Notes: generated by a model from the sequence alone, not told the origin. Counted from the first letter of the stretch, positions 43,563-52,783 are shown. The stretch: 64,000 bases of DNA from Yoonia maritima (GCF_002933395.1 NZ_PKFN01000008.1:848688-912687); one strand, 5' to 3'. A program made the numbers and translations.

Positions 43563-44026
43563 ATATGAAGATGGAAAAGTCGAAACGTGAATTGCTGGTC
43601 ATAGGTTGGATGGAGCATCTTGACCTGCCTGAACTGGGACTGAATCAGATCAAGGCCAAGATCGACACGGGTGCGCGGACGTCTGCGCTTCATGCTATTG
43701 GCATCGAGCCTTTTGATCAAGATGGTGAAGACTGGGTTCGATTTCAGGTTCAACTGGATGAAAGGGCACCTCTGCTTTGGGTCGAGGCCAAAATCCACGA
43801 TCGACGCGAAATAAAGAATACGAGTGGAATTTCAGAAGAGCGAATTGTCATACAAACCTTGTTGAAGTTGACAGACCGGTCTTGGCCCATAGCAGTTTCG
43901 CTCACCGACCGGACCAAGATGACGTTTCCAATGATCGTCGGCCGGACAGCTCTGAAAAACCACAACATCGCAGTGCACACGCGCCGCGCAAACCTGATCC
44001 GAAAGTTGGGTCGGCAAAGCCCTTGA
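43550..44026 (+). CDS. rimB: RimB-like retropepsin-like protease (RimK-associated)
   Basis: The protein is about 158 residues from ATG 43550; other in-frame ATG codons follow at 43565 and 43571. The motif KAKIDTGARTSALHA contains the DTG of a retropepsin-like aspartyl fold, and PMIVGRTALKNH closes it. In other proteobacteria RimB works with RimK, trimming poly-glutamate tails. Here it sits directly between the MgtE-like gene (13-bp overlap) and rimK (18 bp). Confidence 0.85.
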   Translation: MANLNMKMEKSKRELLVIGWMEHLDLPELGLNQIKAKIDTGARTSALHAIGIEPFDQDGEDWVRFQVQLDERAPLLWVEAKIHDRREIKNTSGISEERIVIQTLLKLTDRSWPIAVSLTDRTKMTFPMIVGRTALKNHNIAVHTRRANLIRKLGRQSP

Positions 44027-44044
44027 GGCAGAAAGGATTTTCTC

Positions 44045-44950
44045 ATGAAAATCGCACTGATGGCACGTAATGCTAAACTCTATTCGCACCAGCGTCTGAA
44101 AGAAGCCGCAGAAGAGCGCGGTCACGAGATCGATATTATCAACACGCTCCGGTGCTACATGAATATCGCATCTCGTCGACCCGAGATTTACTATAACGGT
44201 GATAAACTGACCGGTTACGACGCTGTGATCCCGCGGATCGGCGCTTCGGTGACATTTTACGGCCTCGCTGTTTTGCGCCAGTTTGAAATGATGGGCGTCT
44301 ATCCTTTGAACGAAAGTGTCGCCATTGGGCGGAGCCGTGACAAACTGCGCTCCATGCAGCTTTTGGCTCGCGATGGTATCGGCCTGCCAGTGACGACATT
44401 TGCGCATGACCCAAAACAGACCGACGAGGTTCTTAAGCTGGCCGGCGGTGCTCCAATTGTGATTAAACTGCTGGAAGGCACCCAGGGTTTGGGCGTTGTT
44501 CTGGCCGATACAGATCGTTCTGCGACCTCGGTCGTTGAAGCCTTCAGGGCATCCGGCACGAACATCCTGTTGCAGGAGTTCATCAAGGAAGCCGGTGGGA
44601 CAGACATCCGCGCCATCGTCGTTGGCGGCAAGGTGATCGCGGCTATGAAGCGAACAGGTGCAGAGGGCGATTTTCGCTCCAACTTGCATCGCGGCGGATC
44701 GGCACAGGTGATTAAGTTGTCGCCCGAAGAGCGTTCCACTGCTGTCCGCGCGGCCAAAACGATGGGCTTGAACGTCTGTGGTGTAGATATGCTGCGCGCT
44801 AACCATGGCCCAGTGGTTATGGAAGTAAACTCTTCGCCTGGGCTTGAAGGTGTGGAAAAAGCGACTGGGTTGGATGTGGCCGGCAAGATTATCGAACACA
44901 TCGAGAAGAACGCCGTCAAAGGCACCACCAAAACCAAGGGCAAAGGCTGA
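44045..44950 (+). CDS. rimK: RimK-type ATP-grasp glutamate ligase
   Basis: The protein has 301 residues. It is an ATP-grasp enzyme of the S6-glutamate ligase type: [46 protein letters not shown] (glycine-rich loop), [18 protein letters not shown], and [24 protein letters not shown] with metal-binding acidic residues. It adds glutamate to the C-terminus of ribosomal protein S6 or makes poly-glutamate. It overlaps the next gene by one base (TGATG). Confidence 0.93.
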   Translation: MKIALMARNAKLYSHQRLKEAAEERGHEIDIINTLRCYMNIASRRPEIYYNGDKLTGYDAVIPRIGASVTFYGLAVLRQFEMMGVYPLNESVAIGRSRDKLRSMQLLARDGIGLPVTTFAHDPKQTDEVLKLAGGAPIVIKLLEGTQGLGVVLADTDRSATSVVEAFRASGTNILLQEFIKEAGGTDIRAIVVGGKVIAAMKRTGAEGDFRSNLHRGGSAQVIKLSPEERSTAVRAAKTMGLNVCGVDMLRANHGPVVMEVNSSPGLEGVEKATGLDVAGKIIEHIEKNAVKGTTKTKGKG

Positions 44951-45993
44951 TGGCACGTCGCGCAGCATTTGAGATTGGGGGCCAGACTATTTCCGCAGGC
45001 ACCCGGCAGACTGTTGACCTGCCGGTCAGCGTGCTGTCGGACCACACGCCGGTGTCGATGTCAGTACACGTTGTCCACGGAAAGGCCGATGGCCCGACCG
45101 TTTTTGTCAGCGCGGGCATCCATGGCGACGAAGTCATCGGCGTCGAAATCGTGCGGCGTCTGCTTCGGGCAACAAACCTCAAATCGCTGCGCGGCACTCT
45201 TATCGTAATCCCGATTGTAAATGCTTTCGGTTTCCTCAGCCACTCGCGGTATCTACCCGACCGGCGTGACCTGAACCGCATGTTCCCGGGCACATCGGGC
45301 GGCTCGCTTGCGTCGCGGCTGGCGCATCTCTTCCTCAACGAGATCGTTGCACGATGTGATCTTGGCATTGACCTGCATTCCGCCGCGATCCACCGGACCA
45401 ATCTGCCTCAGGTGCGCATCTCGCCAGACAATGCCTACACTGCTAGACTGGCCGAAGTTTTTGGTGCACCGGTCATTCTGCAGTCCCCATTGCGCAAAGG
45501 ATCGCTGCGCGGTGCAGCAAAGGATATTGGTAAGGATGTACTGCTTTTTGAGGCGGGCGAAGGTTTACGTTTCGACGAGATGTCCGTGCGTGCCGGTGTC
45601 GCGGGGATTCTGCGCGTTCTGCATCACGTTGGACAGCTTCCAGCCAAGGGAATAGCCAAGCCCAAAGCCCCATCGCAATATTGTACATCTAGCAAATGGC
45701 TACGCGCCCCTGCTGGCGGCTTGTTGCGGACATTCCGCGCCGACGGGGATGTCGTTGCGAAAGGCGATGTCATGGCTGTTGTCGCCGATCCGTTCGGCGA
45801 GCTAGAAGAAGAGGTCATTGCGCCATTCAACGGAATTGTGGTTGGCCGCGCGGTCTTGCCCATCGTCAACGAAGGTGACGCAGTGTTTCACCTCGCCCGG
45901 GTTAAATCCATGGCCATAGCAGAAGGTGCTGTCGAAGACTTGAACGACCAGTTGTCCGACGATCCGCTTTTCGACGAAGACGAGATCATTTGA
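44950..45993 (+). CDS. AstE/AspA-type zinc peptidase (succinylglutamate desuccinylase family)
   Basis: The protein has 347 residues. The N-terminal half is an M14-type zinc hydrolase: SAGIHGDEVIGVEIVRR (HxxE zinc ligands), RDLNRMFPG and DLGIDLHSAAIHRTN (His ligand). The C-terminal third is a beta lid domain that resembles a biotinyl/lipoyl-like strand set. It is the last gene of the MgtE-RimB-RimK operon and may cleave glutamyl amide bonds made by RimK. It may also act on small amides. Confidence 0.88.
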   Translation: MARRAAFEIGGQTISAGTRQTVDLPVSVLSDHTPVSMSVHVVHGKADGPTVFVSAGIHGDEVIGVEIVRRLLRATNLKSLRGTLIVIPIVNAFGFLSHSRYLPDRRDLNRMFPGTSGGSLASRLAHLFLNEIVARCDLGIDLHSAAIHRTNLPQVRISPDNAYTARLAEVFGAPVILQSPLRKGSLRGAAKDIGKDVLLFEAGEGLRFDEMSVRAGVAGILRVLHHVGQLPAKGIAKPKAPSQYCTSSKWLRAPAGGLLRTFRADGDVVAKGDVMAVVADPFGELEEEVIAPFNGIVVGRAVLPIVNEGDAVFHLARVKSMAIAEGAVEDLNDQLSDDPLFDEDEII

Positions 45994-46166
45994 CCGCGAC
46001 AGACCGAAACACTCCTCAAAACAGGAAACTCCAGAGATTGGCACAGATAAGTCATGAAGGTTCTTGGCTCGAAACTTTGGACGAGGTGCAAGGTGCATGG
46101 AGGTCAGATGTTCCGGCCAATCCGCGATCTCTTCGTTCTCATCGCTCAGCACAGGGCTGCAGGCGC

Positions 46167-46664
46167 CGCCGAGCATATGGTGCTGGTTTGCGCGCGTCAG
46201 AAGTCTGCAATCTCAAGGTCGCGGACATAGACAGTGATCGCATGCTGATCCATGTGGATGAGGGCAAGAACGACAAAGATCGCAAAGCAATGTTGTCACC
46301 GGCCCTGCTTGATCTGTTGCGGGACTATTGGCGTGAAGCGCGCCCGGAGGGCTGGCTGTTTCCCGGCAAGCCAAAGATCATGGCCTTGTCGCCACGCCAA
46401 CTGAACCGCGCATTCACGTCCGCCAAGCATATGGCTGGGATCAACAAGCCCGCCACGTTGCACACCTTACGCCACAGCTTCGCGACACACTTGCTCGAAG
46501 CCGGAACAGATGTCCGCGTGATCCAAGTGCTGCTGGGGCATTCCAAGCTCAGCACAACCGCACGGTACACCCATGTCGCAACCAAAACCATTCGTGGCAC
46601 CGTCAGCCCGTACGAGATGCTGGAGAAGCTGCAGGATCACACCGTCAGGCGAGGATTGGAATAG
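46167..46664 (+). pseudogene. Tyrosine recombinase of IS91 type, 5'-truncated
   Basis: The catalytic domain is nearly complete: Arg in YGAGLRASEV, HTLRHSFATHLLE (H-x-x-R), LGHSKLSTTARYTHV with the Tyr nucleophile. The N-terminal SAM-like core-binding domain is absent, and the 170 bp upstream (45994-46166) shows no recognisable coding sequence. The type matches recombinases that travel beside IS91 transposases, of which a fragment follows at 46680. Confidence 0.8.
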
Positions 46665-46679
46665 CGGCTCGGGCGGTTG

Positions 46680-46740
46680 CCGCGCCCACGGCTGGAGCTC
46701 GCTGACATCTTTCGGAAGTATGGCCCCGCATATGCCAGGG
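46680..46740 (+). mobile_element. IS91-family transposase, N-terminal fragment
   Basis: About 18 codons of an IS91 transposase N-terminus are readable (PRLELADIFRKYGPAYAR), directly after the tyrosine recombinase remnant. The rest of the transposase is missing, and the following 95 bp lead into the response regulator gene. Confidence 0.6.
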
Positions 46741-46837
46741 TAATAACACAGTGCGGGGCTCGAAAGGTCGTCGCCCGAATAAGAAACGCCGTCAGGACCA
46801 CTGGTTATTTCCGGCGCTTTTCCAGTAGGATGCTCTC

Positions 46838-47518
46838 ATGAAGGTCATGGTATTAGAAGATGATGCAGAGATCGGCGCGTGGGTCCGCGACGGCCTTTCG
46901 CGTGCGGGTCACACGGTGGATTGGGTGACGGACGGCAAGGACGCACTTGTCGCGGCAACGACACGAGAGTTTGACGTGCTCGTTCTCGACCGGATGGTGC
47001 CCAGTCTGGACGGGTTATCGGTGTTGAAATCCATCCGGGCAGCCAAGGTACAGACGCCGGTTTTGTTTTTGACCGCTCTGTCCGAAATCGATGACCGCGT
47101 TGAGGGGCTGCAAGCCGGAGCCGATGATTATCTGTCGAAACCCTTCGCATTGACCGAATTGGAGGCGCGCGTGTCCGTCCTGGGCCGTCGCGCATCGCCG
47201 TCACAAAGTGCCGAAGTCACGAAACTGACTATTGGCGACGTTACGCTGGATTTACTTAGGCAGACCTGCACACGACAGGGTCGGGCCATTGACCTCAACG
47301 GTAAGGAATTTCGCCTGCTCGAGGCACTGATGCGGGCGAAGGGGCGGATCCAGACGCGCAACATGCTATTGGAAAAGGTCTGGGACATGAACTTTGACCC
47401 GACCACGAGCGTCGTCGAGACCCATATGAGCCGCCTTAGGGCAAAATTGGAGAAGCCGTTCGGAGACACGGTCATCCGCACCATCAGGGGCGCTGGCTAT
47501 GTTATCGAAGGGCATTAA
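46838..47518 (+). CDS. OmpR-family response regulator
   Basis: The protein has 226 residues. The receiver domain has the DDAE acidic pocket, phospho-Asp in VLVLDRMVPSLDGL (about residue 51), and Lys in LSKPFALTELEARV. The C-terminal winged helix ends in TSVVETHMSRLRAKLEKPFG and IRTIRGAGYVIE. It is of the QseB/TctD type. It overlaps the kinase gene by 20 bp. Confidence 0.93.
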   Translation: MKVMVLEDDAEIGAWVRDGLSRAGHTVDWVTDGKDALVAATTREFDVLVLDRMVPSLDGLSVLKSIRAAKVQTPVLFLTALSEIDDRVEGLQAGADDYLSKPFALTELEARVSVLGRRASPSQSAEVTKLTIGDVTLDLLRQTCTRQGRAIDLNGKEFRLLEALMRAKGRIQTRNMLLEKVWDMNFDPTTSVVETHMSRLRAKLEKPFGDTVIRTIRGAGYVIEGH

Positions 47519-48851
47519 AAAGTTTCGCCATCTATGGCGTCTTTCCGCCCTGAGGCAAGCGCTGCTTTTGACCATGGCCTTTTTGATCGTGGTTGCCGGC
47601 GCCGCGGCATTCTCGGTCTTTGAAGTTCGGGACGCTATGGATCGAAGGGTTGATGATCGCCTTGAATCGCGGTTTGCTGATGTGAGCGCTGCGATATCTG
47701 CTGGAAATCTCCCGTCCGATGCCAACGATGCCTCTTCTCTCGAACGGGTGATTTTCCTACCCCCGAGCAAACGTGGCGCGGACGGATTTGGTGAACATGG
47801 CATATTTTTTGATGACGATCTGGTCCCGCCCGAGGGGAGGCTTCGGGGGCGTCCGCTCGAGCCCTGGATTTTCTACGGTGGACCCGTTGACGGCGGCTGG
47901 CTGATTGTCGGTCAAAATGTCGGCGAATTATCGGTTTTCGACGAGGTTCTGACCGATACATTCATCGGAATGGGCTGGATCACGCTATCGCTTTCACTCT
48001 CGATCGGTCTTTTTCTGGGCTGGCGCACCCAACGACGTCTATCGGACGTGACCAATGCGCTTGGTCGCGCCGCCGAGGGAGATTTGCAGGCAAGGGTCGC
48101 GCCAAGACACAACCGCGACGATCTGGACCAACTCGGGATTCAGGTCGATGAAACCATCGCACGCATAGGTTTGGCGCTGGAACAGGCGCGCGGGTTTTCC
48201 GCGAATATTGCCCATGACTTGAAGACGCCGCTGACGCGCCTGCGCCTTCGGCTAGAAACCGCGCTTCTGACAGAAGGCGACCGCGAGGATGAGATCGGTG
48301 CGGCAATGGAACAGGCCGACAAGGCGATCGCGATCTTTGATGCTTTCCTACGGCTTTCGAAGCTGGAAAGTGGCGCTCTGGAAAAGAGGTTTACGCCCGT
48401 CGATTTGGCAAAGCTCGCGCAGGATACCGCAGAAACCTACGCCGCCGTTGCCGAGGATACTGGACGCACGCTCAAGACCGATCTGTCGCCGGTGGTCGTG
48501 AATGGCGACAGGATCCTGCTCAATCAATTCCTGTCCAATCTGATCCAGAATGCGCTGCGACATACCCCCGAAGGCAGCACGCTGACTGTCATGGCCAGAG
48601 CAGGCCTGTTCGGCGTTCTTGATGACGGACCCGGAATTCCTGAAGCGGAGGTCGACCGCGTCACTGAACCTCTCTATCGACTTGAACGAAGCCGGACCAC
48701 CGAAGGCGCAGGGCTAGGTCTGTCGCTGGCAAGGGCGATTGCGGCCCGGCACGGCGCGGAATTCATCCTATCCGACCCTCCCGAAGGCGGAACCGGACTG
48801 TTTGTGCGAATGGTCTGGGAGGAGCCCAACGACAGGAAATCGCGAACTTGA
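47499..48851 (+). CDS. Sensor histidine kinase of the QseC/TctE type
   Basis: The protein has 450 residues. Two membrane helices (about 20-43 and 150-172) flank a ~110-residue periplasmic domain. A HAMP domain, an H-box (ANIAHDLKTPLTRLRLRLE), an N-box (LIQNALRHT), LDDGPGIP and GAGLGLSLARAIAARHG follow. It is translationally coupled to its response regulator. The downstream small membrane and EF-hand proteins are the likely targets, suggesting a divalent-cation or envelope signal. Confidence 0.92.
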   Translation: MLSKGIKKFRHLWRLSALRQALLLTMAFLIVVAGAAAFSVFEVRDAMDRRVDDRLESRFADVSAAISAGNLPSDANDASSLERVIFLPPSKRGADGFGEHGIFFDDDLVPPEGRLRGRPLEPWIFYGGPVDGGWLIVGQNVGELSVFDEVLTDTFIGMGWITLSLSLSIGLFLGWRTQRRLSDVTNALGRAAEGDLQARVAPRHNRDDLDQLGIQVDETIARIGLALEQARGFSANIAHDLKTPLTRLRLRLETALLTEGDREDEIGAAMEQADKAIAIFDAFLRLSKLESGALEKRFTPVDLAKLAQDTAETYAAVAEDTGRTLKTDLSPVVVNGDRILLNQFLSNLIQNALRHTPEGSTLTVMARAGLFGVLDDGPGIPEAEVDRVTEPLYRLERSRTTEGAGLGLSLARAIAARHGAEFILSDPPEGGTGLFVRMVWEEPNDRKSRT

Positions 48852-48933
48852 CAGATTTGTAAGGCTCACGCCAAGCGACGGCAAAATGGCCTGTCTAGAT
48901 GTGTCTCATCAAACAAACCGAAAGGCACATCAC

Positions 48934-49161
48934 ATGCATAAGATTATCGACACCCTTCAAGTGATTGGCGGCGCTTTGATCGCCTTGATCCTTGCCCCAG
49001 TAGTCGCCCTTTTCGGGCTGACCATCCTTGGCCTCGCCATTGGTGCCGCTGCCCTGATGACCGGTACGATCACCGCAATGGTTTGGCAGCAAAACCGCGC
49101 CGCAAAATCGGCAAAGACCGACGCGGACGCACCGACAGAAGCTGAAGCACAGCCTGCCTGA
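48934..49161 (+). CDS. Small membrane protein
   Basis: The protein has 75 residues from ATG 48934 (AAAGG upstream). Residues 8-50 are hydrophobic with glycine pairs (VIGGALIALILAPVVALFG, LGLAIGAAALMTG), giving two membrane helices, and the C-terminal 25 residues are charged. The family was not recognised. It lies 82 bp after the kinase and 33 bp before the EF-hand gene. Confidence 0.65.
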   Translation: MHKIIDTLQVIGGALIALILAPVVALFGLTILGLAIGAAALMTGTITAMVWQQNRAAKSAKTDADAPTEAEAQPA

Positions 49162-49194
49162 GTTTAAATAGAAAAAACCGACAAGGACCTTACA

Positions 49195-49461
49195 ATGGCG
49201 AGTTCAAACATTCTCCCCGTCGGCTTCATAGCCATCATGTTGACCCTTTCCGGGACAGCCATTGCAACCGCCCAGAACGGGCCGTTTACGTCCAGCGAAG
49301 CAACTGCCGCGGTCACGGCCGAGAAATTCGAAATGCTGATTCGGGCTGATCACCGAGTTGGAGAGCGCAGTCGTAACAGTCGAGGTATGTCGCCTGGCGC
49401 GCTGCTGAATGATGCGGATGGGGACGGCACGATCACTGCCGACGAGTTCCACCGGACCTGA
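49195..49461 (+). CDS. Exported EF-hand protein
   Basis: The protein has 88 residues. A signal peptide (ending near TAIATAQ) is followed by a C-terminal EF-hand loop NDADGDGTITADEF that fits a Ca2+-binding 12-residue loop. AAGGACCTTACA precedes the ATG. Probably a periplasmic Ca2+ sensor or buffer in the same transcript as the two-component system. Confidence 0.7.
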   Translation: MASSNILPVGFIAIMLTLSGTAIATAQNGPFTSSEATAAVTAEKFEMLIRADHRVGERSRNSRGMSPGALLNDADGDGTITADEFHRT

Positions 49462-49542
49462 TGCACCAGCAATGGCCTGTCCCATTCGGGACAGGCTTCG
49501 CCGCCATGACGCTACAGAAAACAGGATCTTGAGGGGGCAGTT

Positions 49543-49947
49543 ATGCGCGATTTCGCTGGTTTTGTCTGGAAAGAGCACCGCGTGATCGGTCTTCTAACGC
49601 TCACAGCGCTCTGTATCGCGCTCTAGTTTCTCGCTAATCTTGACGGTGAGGCGATCTATTTCTCCAACCCGGCCAACCAGAATCAGCCAATCAAACCCTA
49701 GATGTCGATCCGCTATGTAGAGCAATCCTGGGGGCTAACCAAGCCCATCATGTTCGAGATCATCGGCTATATCGAAAGGGCCACCTAACACTTCAATCGC
49801 GGTCTGAACCTTTTTGGTGCCATCGACCATATTGGCTGGGCCGGTCACGTGGAAATGGCGAGCGAGCCGACCGTCATACGTCAGCAGTTTTCCGGGGAAT
49901 GACTGACCGATTACGATCCCTACCTCATCGAACTCACAGTGCGCTGA
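49543..49947 (+). pseudogene. Decayed gene with four in-frame stop codons
   Basis: ATG 49543 starts a frame of 135 codons in which four internal stops (TAG, TAG, TAA, TGA) precede the final TGA, with no frameshift. The N-terminus (MRDFAGFVWKEHRVIGLLTL) looks like a membrane anchor, and several stretches (MSIRYVEQSWGLTKPIMFE) are protein-like. At three of the four stops the context (IAL-x-FLAN, IKP-x-MSIR, GE-x-LTDY) fits a lost Trp. It lies in the same transcript as the EF-hand genes, so it was a member of that operon that has been lost. Confidence 0.7.
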
Positions 49948-49976
49948 AAAGCGCAAACAAACCGAAAGGACACTTT

Positions 49977-51068
49977 ATGAAACGATATCTTCTGGGCGCA
50001 TCCGCCATTGCAGCCATTGGTGCGGTTGCCTTCATTGCCTACGGCCAAAGCCTAGATGGCGGAGGGGGGCTGCAAACCCCTCCCGTCGAAATCACGCTCC
50101 GCGACAGCTTTGACGTGGAACCCGCTGACGCCAAAGCAAACGCCATCGTCGCAGCTGCAAACACCTTTCTCGCCACACTTTCGGGCGATGAACGTGCCCT
50201 TGCAGTCTATGAGTTCACCGACAACATCCAGCGGTCCAACTGGTCCAACTTTCCAACCGGACCCGTGCAGCGCGGTGGCGTGATGCGCGGCGATTTGACC
50301 GATCAACAGAACGCCGCAATGGACGCCTTGCTGGCCGAAGTGATGAGCGAGGACGGGATGAACAACATCCGTTGGCAACTCGCCGCGGAAGAAACGTTCG
50401 ATGAGGGGCCCGGCGGCGGGGCGCAGTTTGGTGATGAATACTACTTCATGTCGTTTCTGGGCGAACCATCGACCGAGCAGCCGTGGATGCTGCAATTCGG
50501 CGGGCACCACCTCGCGTACAACATGACATTTGTGGGGCCTGATGTGTCGTTCTCACCGATGCTCACGGGGGGCGAACCGCTCAAGATCACCTACGAGGGC
50601 GACGCAATCTTTATCACAGAAATCGAACTGCGAGCGGCGGATGCCTTTATGGCAAGCCTCGATGATACGCAGCGTAACACGGTAATTCGCAGCAGCAGCG
50701 CCATCAATCTTGTCGCAGGCCCCGGTGAATTTGGTGCTACGATCGCCCCAGAAGGACTTAAGGGTAGCGAGATGACACAAGATCAACAGGCACTGTTGAG
50801 TGCGGTGGTCGCCGCGCGACTGGGCTTTATGAATGAAGACGATTTGTTGCCTCATATGGAAACCATCCGGTCCGAGATCGAAGAGACGTATTTTGGCTGG
50901 TGGGGACCGACCGATACACTTGGTGCTGGATATTTCCGCGTCACCGGGCCGTCGGTCCTGATAGAATATGCCCCGGTGGATCAGGACGGCGATCCGACCG
51001 ATCACGCCCACAACATGTACCGCGACCCGTCGAATGATTACGGCACAGCCTGGATCGCCGTCCGATGA
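49977..51068 (+). CDS. DUF3500 exported protein
   Basis: The protein has 363 residues from ATG 49977 (AAAGGA upstream). It has an N-terminal signal peptide (YLLGASAIAAIGAVAFIAYG). The pattern matches DUF3500: DLTDQQNAAMDALLAEVMSE, YYFMSFLGEPS and FGGHHLAYNMTFVGPDVSF. The biochemical function is unknown. The stop overlaps the next gene's ATG by 4 bp (ATGA, 51065-51068). Confidence 0.85.
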   Translation: MKRYLLGASAIAAIGAVAFIAYGQSLDGGGGLQTPPVEITLRDSFDVEPADAKANAIVAAANTFLATLSGDERALAVYEFTDNIQRSNWSNFPTGPVQRGGVMRGDLTDQQNAAMDALLAEVMSEDGMNNIRWQLAAEETFDEGPGGGAQFGDEYYFMSFLGEPSTEQPWMLQFGGHHLAYNMTFVGPDVSFSPMLTGGEPLKITYEGDAIFITEIELRAADAFMASLDDTQRNTVIRSSSAINLVAGPGEFGATIAPEGLKGSEMTQDQQALLSAVVAARLGFMNEDDLLPHMETIRSEIEETYFGWWGPTDTLGAGYFRVTGPSVLIEYAPVDQDGDPTDHAHNMYRDPSNDYGTAWIAVR

Positions 51069-51607
51069 TCGGGCGGGGTGCAATACTGGGAGGTGTGCTT
51101 GCGCTTGCGGGCACACCGCTCTTTGCTCATCCGCATAGGGATGTGGATCAACAGGTCGCGCTGACGCTTGCCGCAGATCACGTTGCGGCTGAAATCGTCA
51201 TTGTTCCTTCGATAAACGCAGGCCCGACGATTCTCGCGCGCATCGACACCGATGCTGACGGCACGATTTCCGATGTCGAAGCCGACGCTTTCGCCCAGGA
51301 CGTCCTAGCAACTACGGAACTTGAGGTTGCGGGCAGTCCGGTTTTTTCTGAGGTAACACAGGTTGATGTCGGGGACCCCGATGCATTGGAAGCGGGTTTG
51401 GGGTCCATCGTGATTTCCACAAAGACGGACGTGGTGATCGAATTGCCGATGACGACCAATGTCTCATTCAGCATCGGTTTTGCCGAGTTCGATCATGATT
51501 GGTTTATCCAGCCTTACCTGCAAGGCAGCACGTTTAACGGCGCTGCGATCAATATTGAACGGAGCATCGGCGGCAAGATCACCGTCATGCTCGACATGGG
51601 GAGTTGA
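51065..51607 (+). CDS. Exported protein with EF-hand-like loop
   Basis: The protein has 180 residues. The signal peptide is cut near LFAHPH, followed by a beta-sandwich-like domain and an EF-hand-like loop (DTDADGTISDVEA, about residue 62). DUF1007-like proteins begin with AHPH and carry similar loops, so it may be related to that family. Coupled to the DUF3500 gene (4-bp overlap). Confidence 0.65.
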   Translation: MIGRGAILGGVLALAGTPLFAHPHRDVDQQVALTLAADHVAAEIVIVPSINAGPTILARIDTDADGTISDVEADAFAQDVLATTELEVAGSPVFSEVTQVDVGDPDALEAGLGSIVISTKTDVVIELPMTTNVSFSIGFAEFDHDWFIQPYLQGSTFNGAAINIERSIGGKITVMLDMGS

Positions 51608-51727
51608 CGTTAAGCGAGCCAGAAAATTCTGAAGTTGGGCATTTCGGTGATGGCAGCTTTGTCCGCAACTTGATCCTGCCCCCCCCATTCGTACTGCGGC
51701 AGGCATGAATGGCCGATTTCGCCGCGT

Positions 51728-51934
51728 GCTGTGAAAGAATATTTAGATGTCCTCGATGACGCGGCTTTTGGCGCAGCATCGGAAGTAGAACCAAAGTTCG
51801 CGTCCCACTCTGATCCGGCAAGCCAGTGGACGGCGGCTCGGAATACATATTTGAAATCATCGAGGAGGCACAGGACCAAGCAACTGAATGGCTCTGGACT
51901 TACAACAACGAGCGACCAACATGGGCATCGGCCG
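51728..51934 (+). mobile_element. Fused fragments of two insertion-sequence transposases
   Basis: At 51728-51838 the reading VKEYLDVLDDAA, then SHSDPASQWTAA, resembles the loop of IS1182-type transposases. At about 51835-51934 a second reading, EYIFEIIEEAQDQATEWLW and TYNNERP, is the end of an IS3-family OrfB, with a one-base deletion just before the MGIG motif. Both fragments abut a truncated tctA gene, so successive insertions and deletions occurred here. Confidence 0.6.
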
Positions 51935-52220
51935 CATACCCGCCCAATGCGGTCGCAATGGCCGACGGCGCACCCGGAATGTTCAGCAAGATCGCTGTGC
52001 GCGAATCGCCATAAACGCCGCCCATATAGATACCAATCATTAACGAAATCGCCGGGTAGACATTCCATGAAAAGGTGAACGAAATCAGGATCGAAACCGC
52101 CATCGTCACCGATAGGCCCGGAATAGCACCGACATATACGCCAGCAAACGTACCAAGCCCCACCAGCATCAAAAGCTGCGGCTGTGAAAAGACAGTCAGA
52201 AAAGCAATCAACGTGTCCAT
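51935..52220 (-). pseudogene. tctA: tctA, 5' fragment (tripartite tricarboxylate transporter permease)
   Basis: The first ~95 codons of TctA are intact (GLGTFAGVYVGAIPGLSVTM, YMGGVYGDSRTAILLNIPGA, ALGGYAADAH), but the ~400-residue remainder is gone, replaced by transposase fragments. The ATG overlaps the tctB stop (ATGA). The transporter can no longer be functional. Confidence 0.85.
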
Positions 52221-52783
52221 CAGTTGGCTCCTCCGGAAAGATCACGGAAGAATTGGATAAACTCGGCCTCGGGGACGATGCCCGCAGGCATCAAAACGGT
52301 AAACACAATCCGGAAAATCAGCCAAATCGCCAGCAAACTGCCCAGCGATACTGTCAGCGTGAAGCGCCAACTGCGTTTTGACAGCAGCTTAATCCCGATA
52401 ATCAAGAACAGGGCCGAGGTAGGCAAAAAACCCAGCGGGCGCAGCAAGACAGCATAACCAATCAGAAGACAAACAAACAAGATCACGACAATCGGCAAAA
52501 TGTCCTTTGCCAATGTTTCAGTCGTAACGCGCGGCAGCGACGCGGTGCGGACAACAACAATCAAAGCGCTGATAGACATGACCAAAGTGGTGGCCATCGG
52601 TATTGCGCCCGGCGCGGATAATGCCTCGAACCCGGAAATACCGTAGGCGTTCCATAGCAGCCCAACGCTGGCAATCAGCATGATAACGGCAAAGCCCAAT
52701 TCACCCGCACGGCGATTACTTTCATATCCGCCTGGCGTGGCGTCGGATGTCCCGTCGTGGTGTTCGGGTTCTGGTGTTGTCAT
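52220..52783 (-). CDS. tctB: TctB-type small permease subunit
   Basis: The protein has 187 residues with four hydrophobic segments (GFAVIMLIASVGLLW, TTLVMSISALIVVVR, ILPIVVILFVCLLIGYAVL, FLPTSALFLIIGIKLL and a last one near 150). It is the intact middle gene of a decayed tctCBA locus. Without TctA and TctC it has no known role. Confidence 0.8.
   Translation of the reverse strand: MTTPEPEHHDGTSDATPGGYESNRRAGELGFAVIMLIASVGLLWNAYGISGFEALSAPGAIPMATTLVMSISALIVVVRTASLPRVTTETLAKDILPIVVILFVCLLIGYAVLLRPLGFLPTSALFLIIGIKLLSKRSWRFTLTVSLGSLLAIWLIFRIVFTVLMPAGIVPEAEFIQFFRDLSGGAN

Noticed and set aside
43832..45045. Minus-strand frames of 248-378 codons across rimB-rimK
   Set aside because: They are antisense to genes with clear motifs (rimB, rimK); no domain is seen in the antisense translations.
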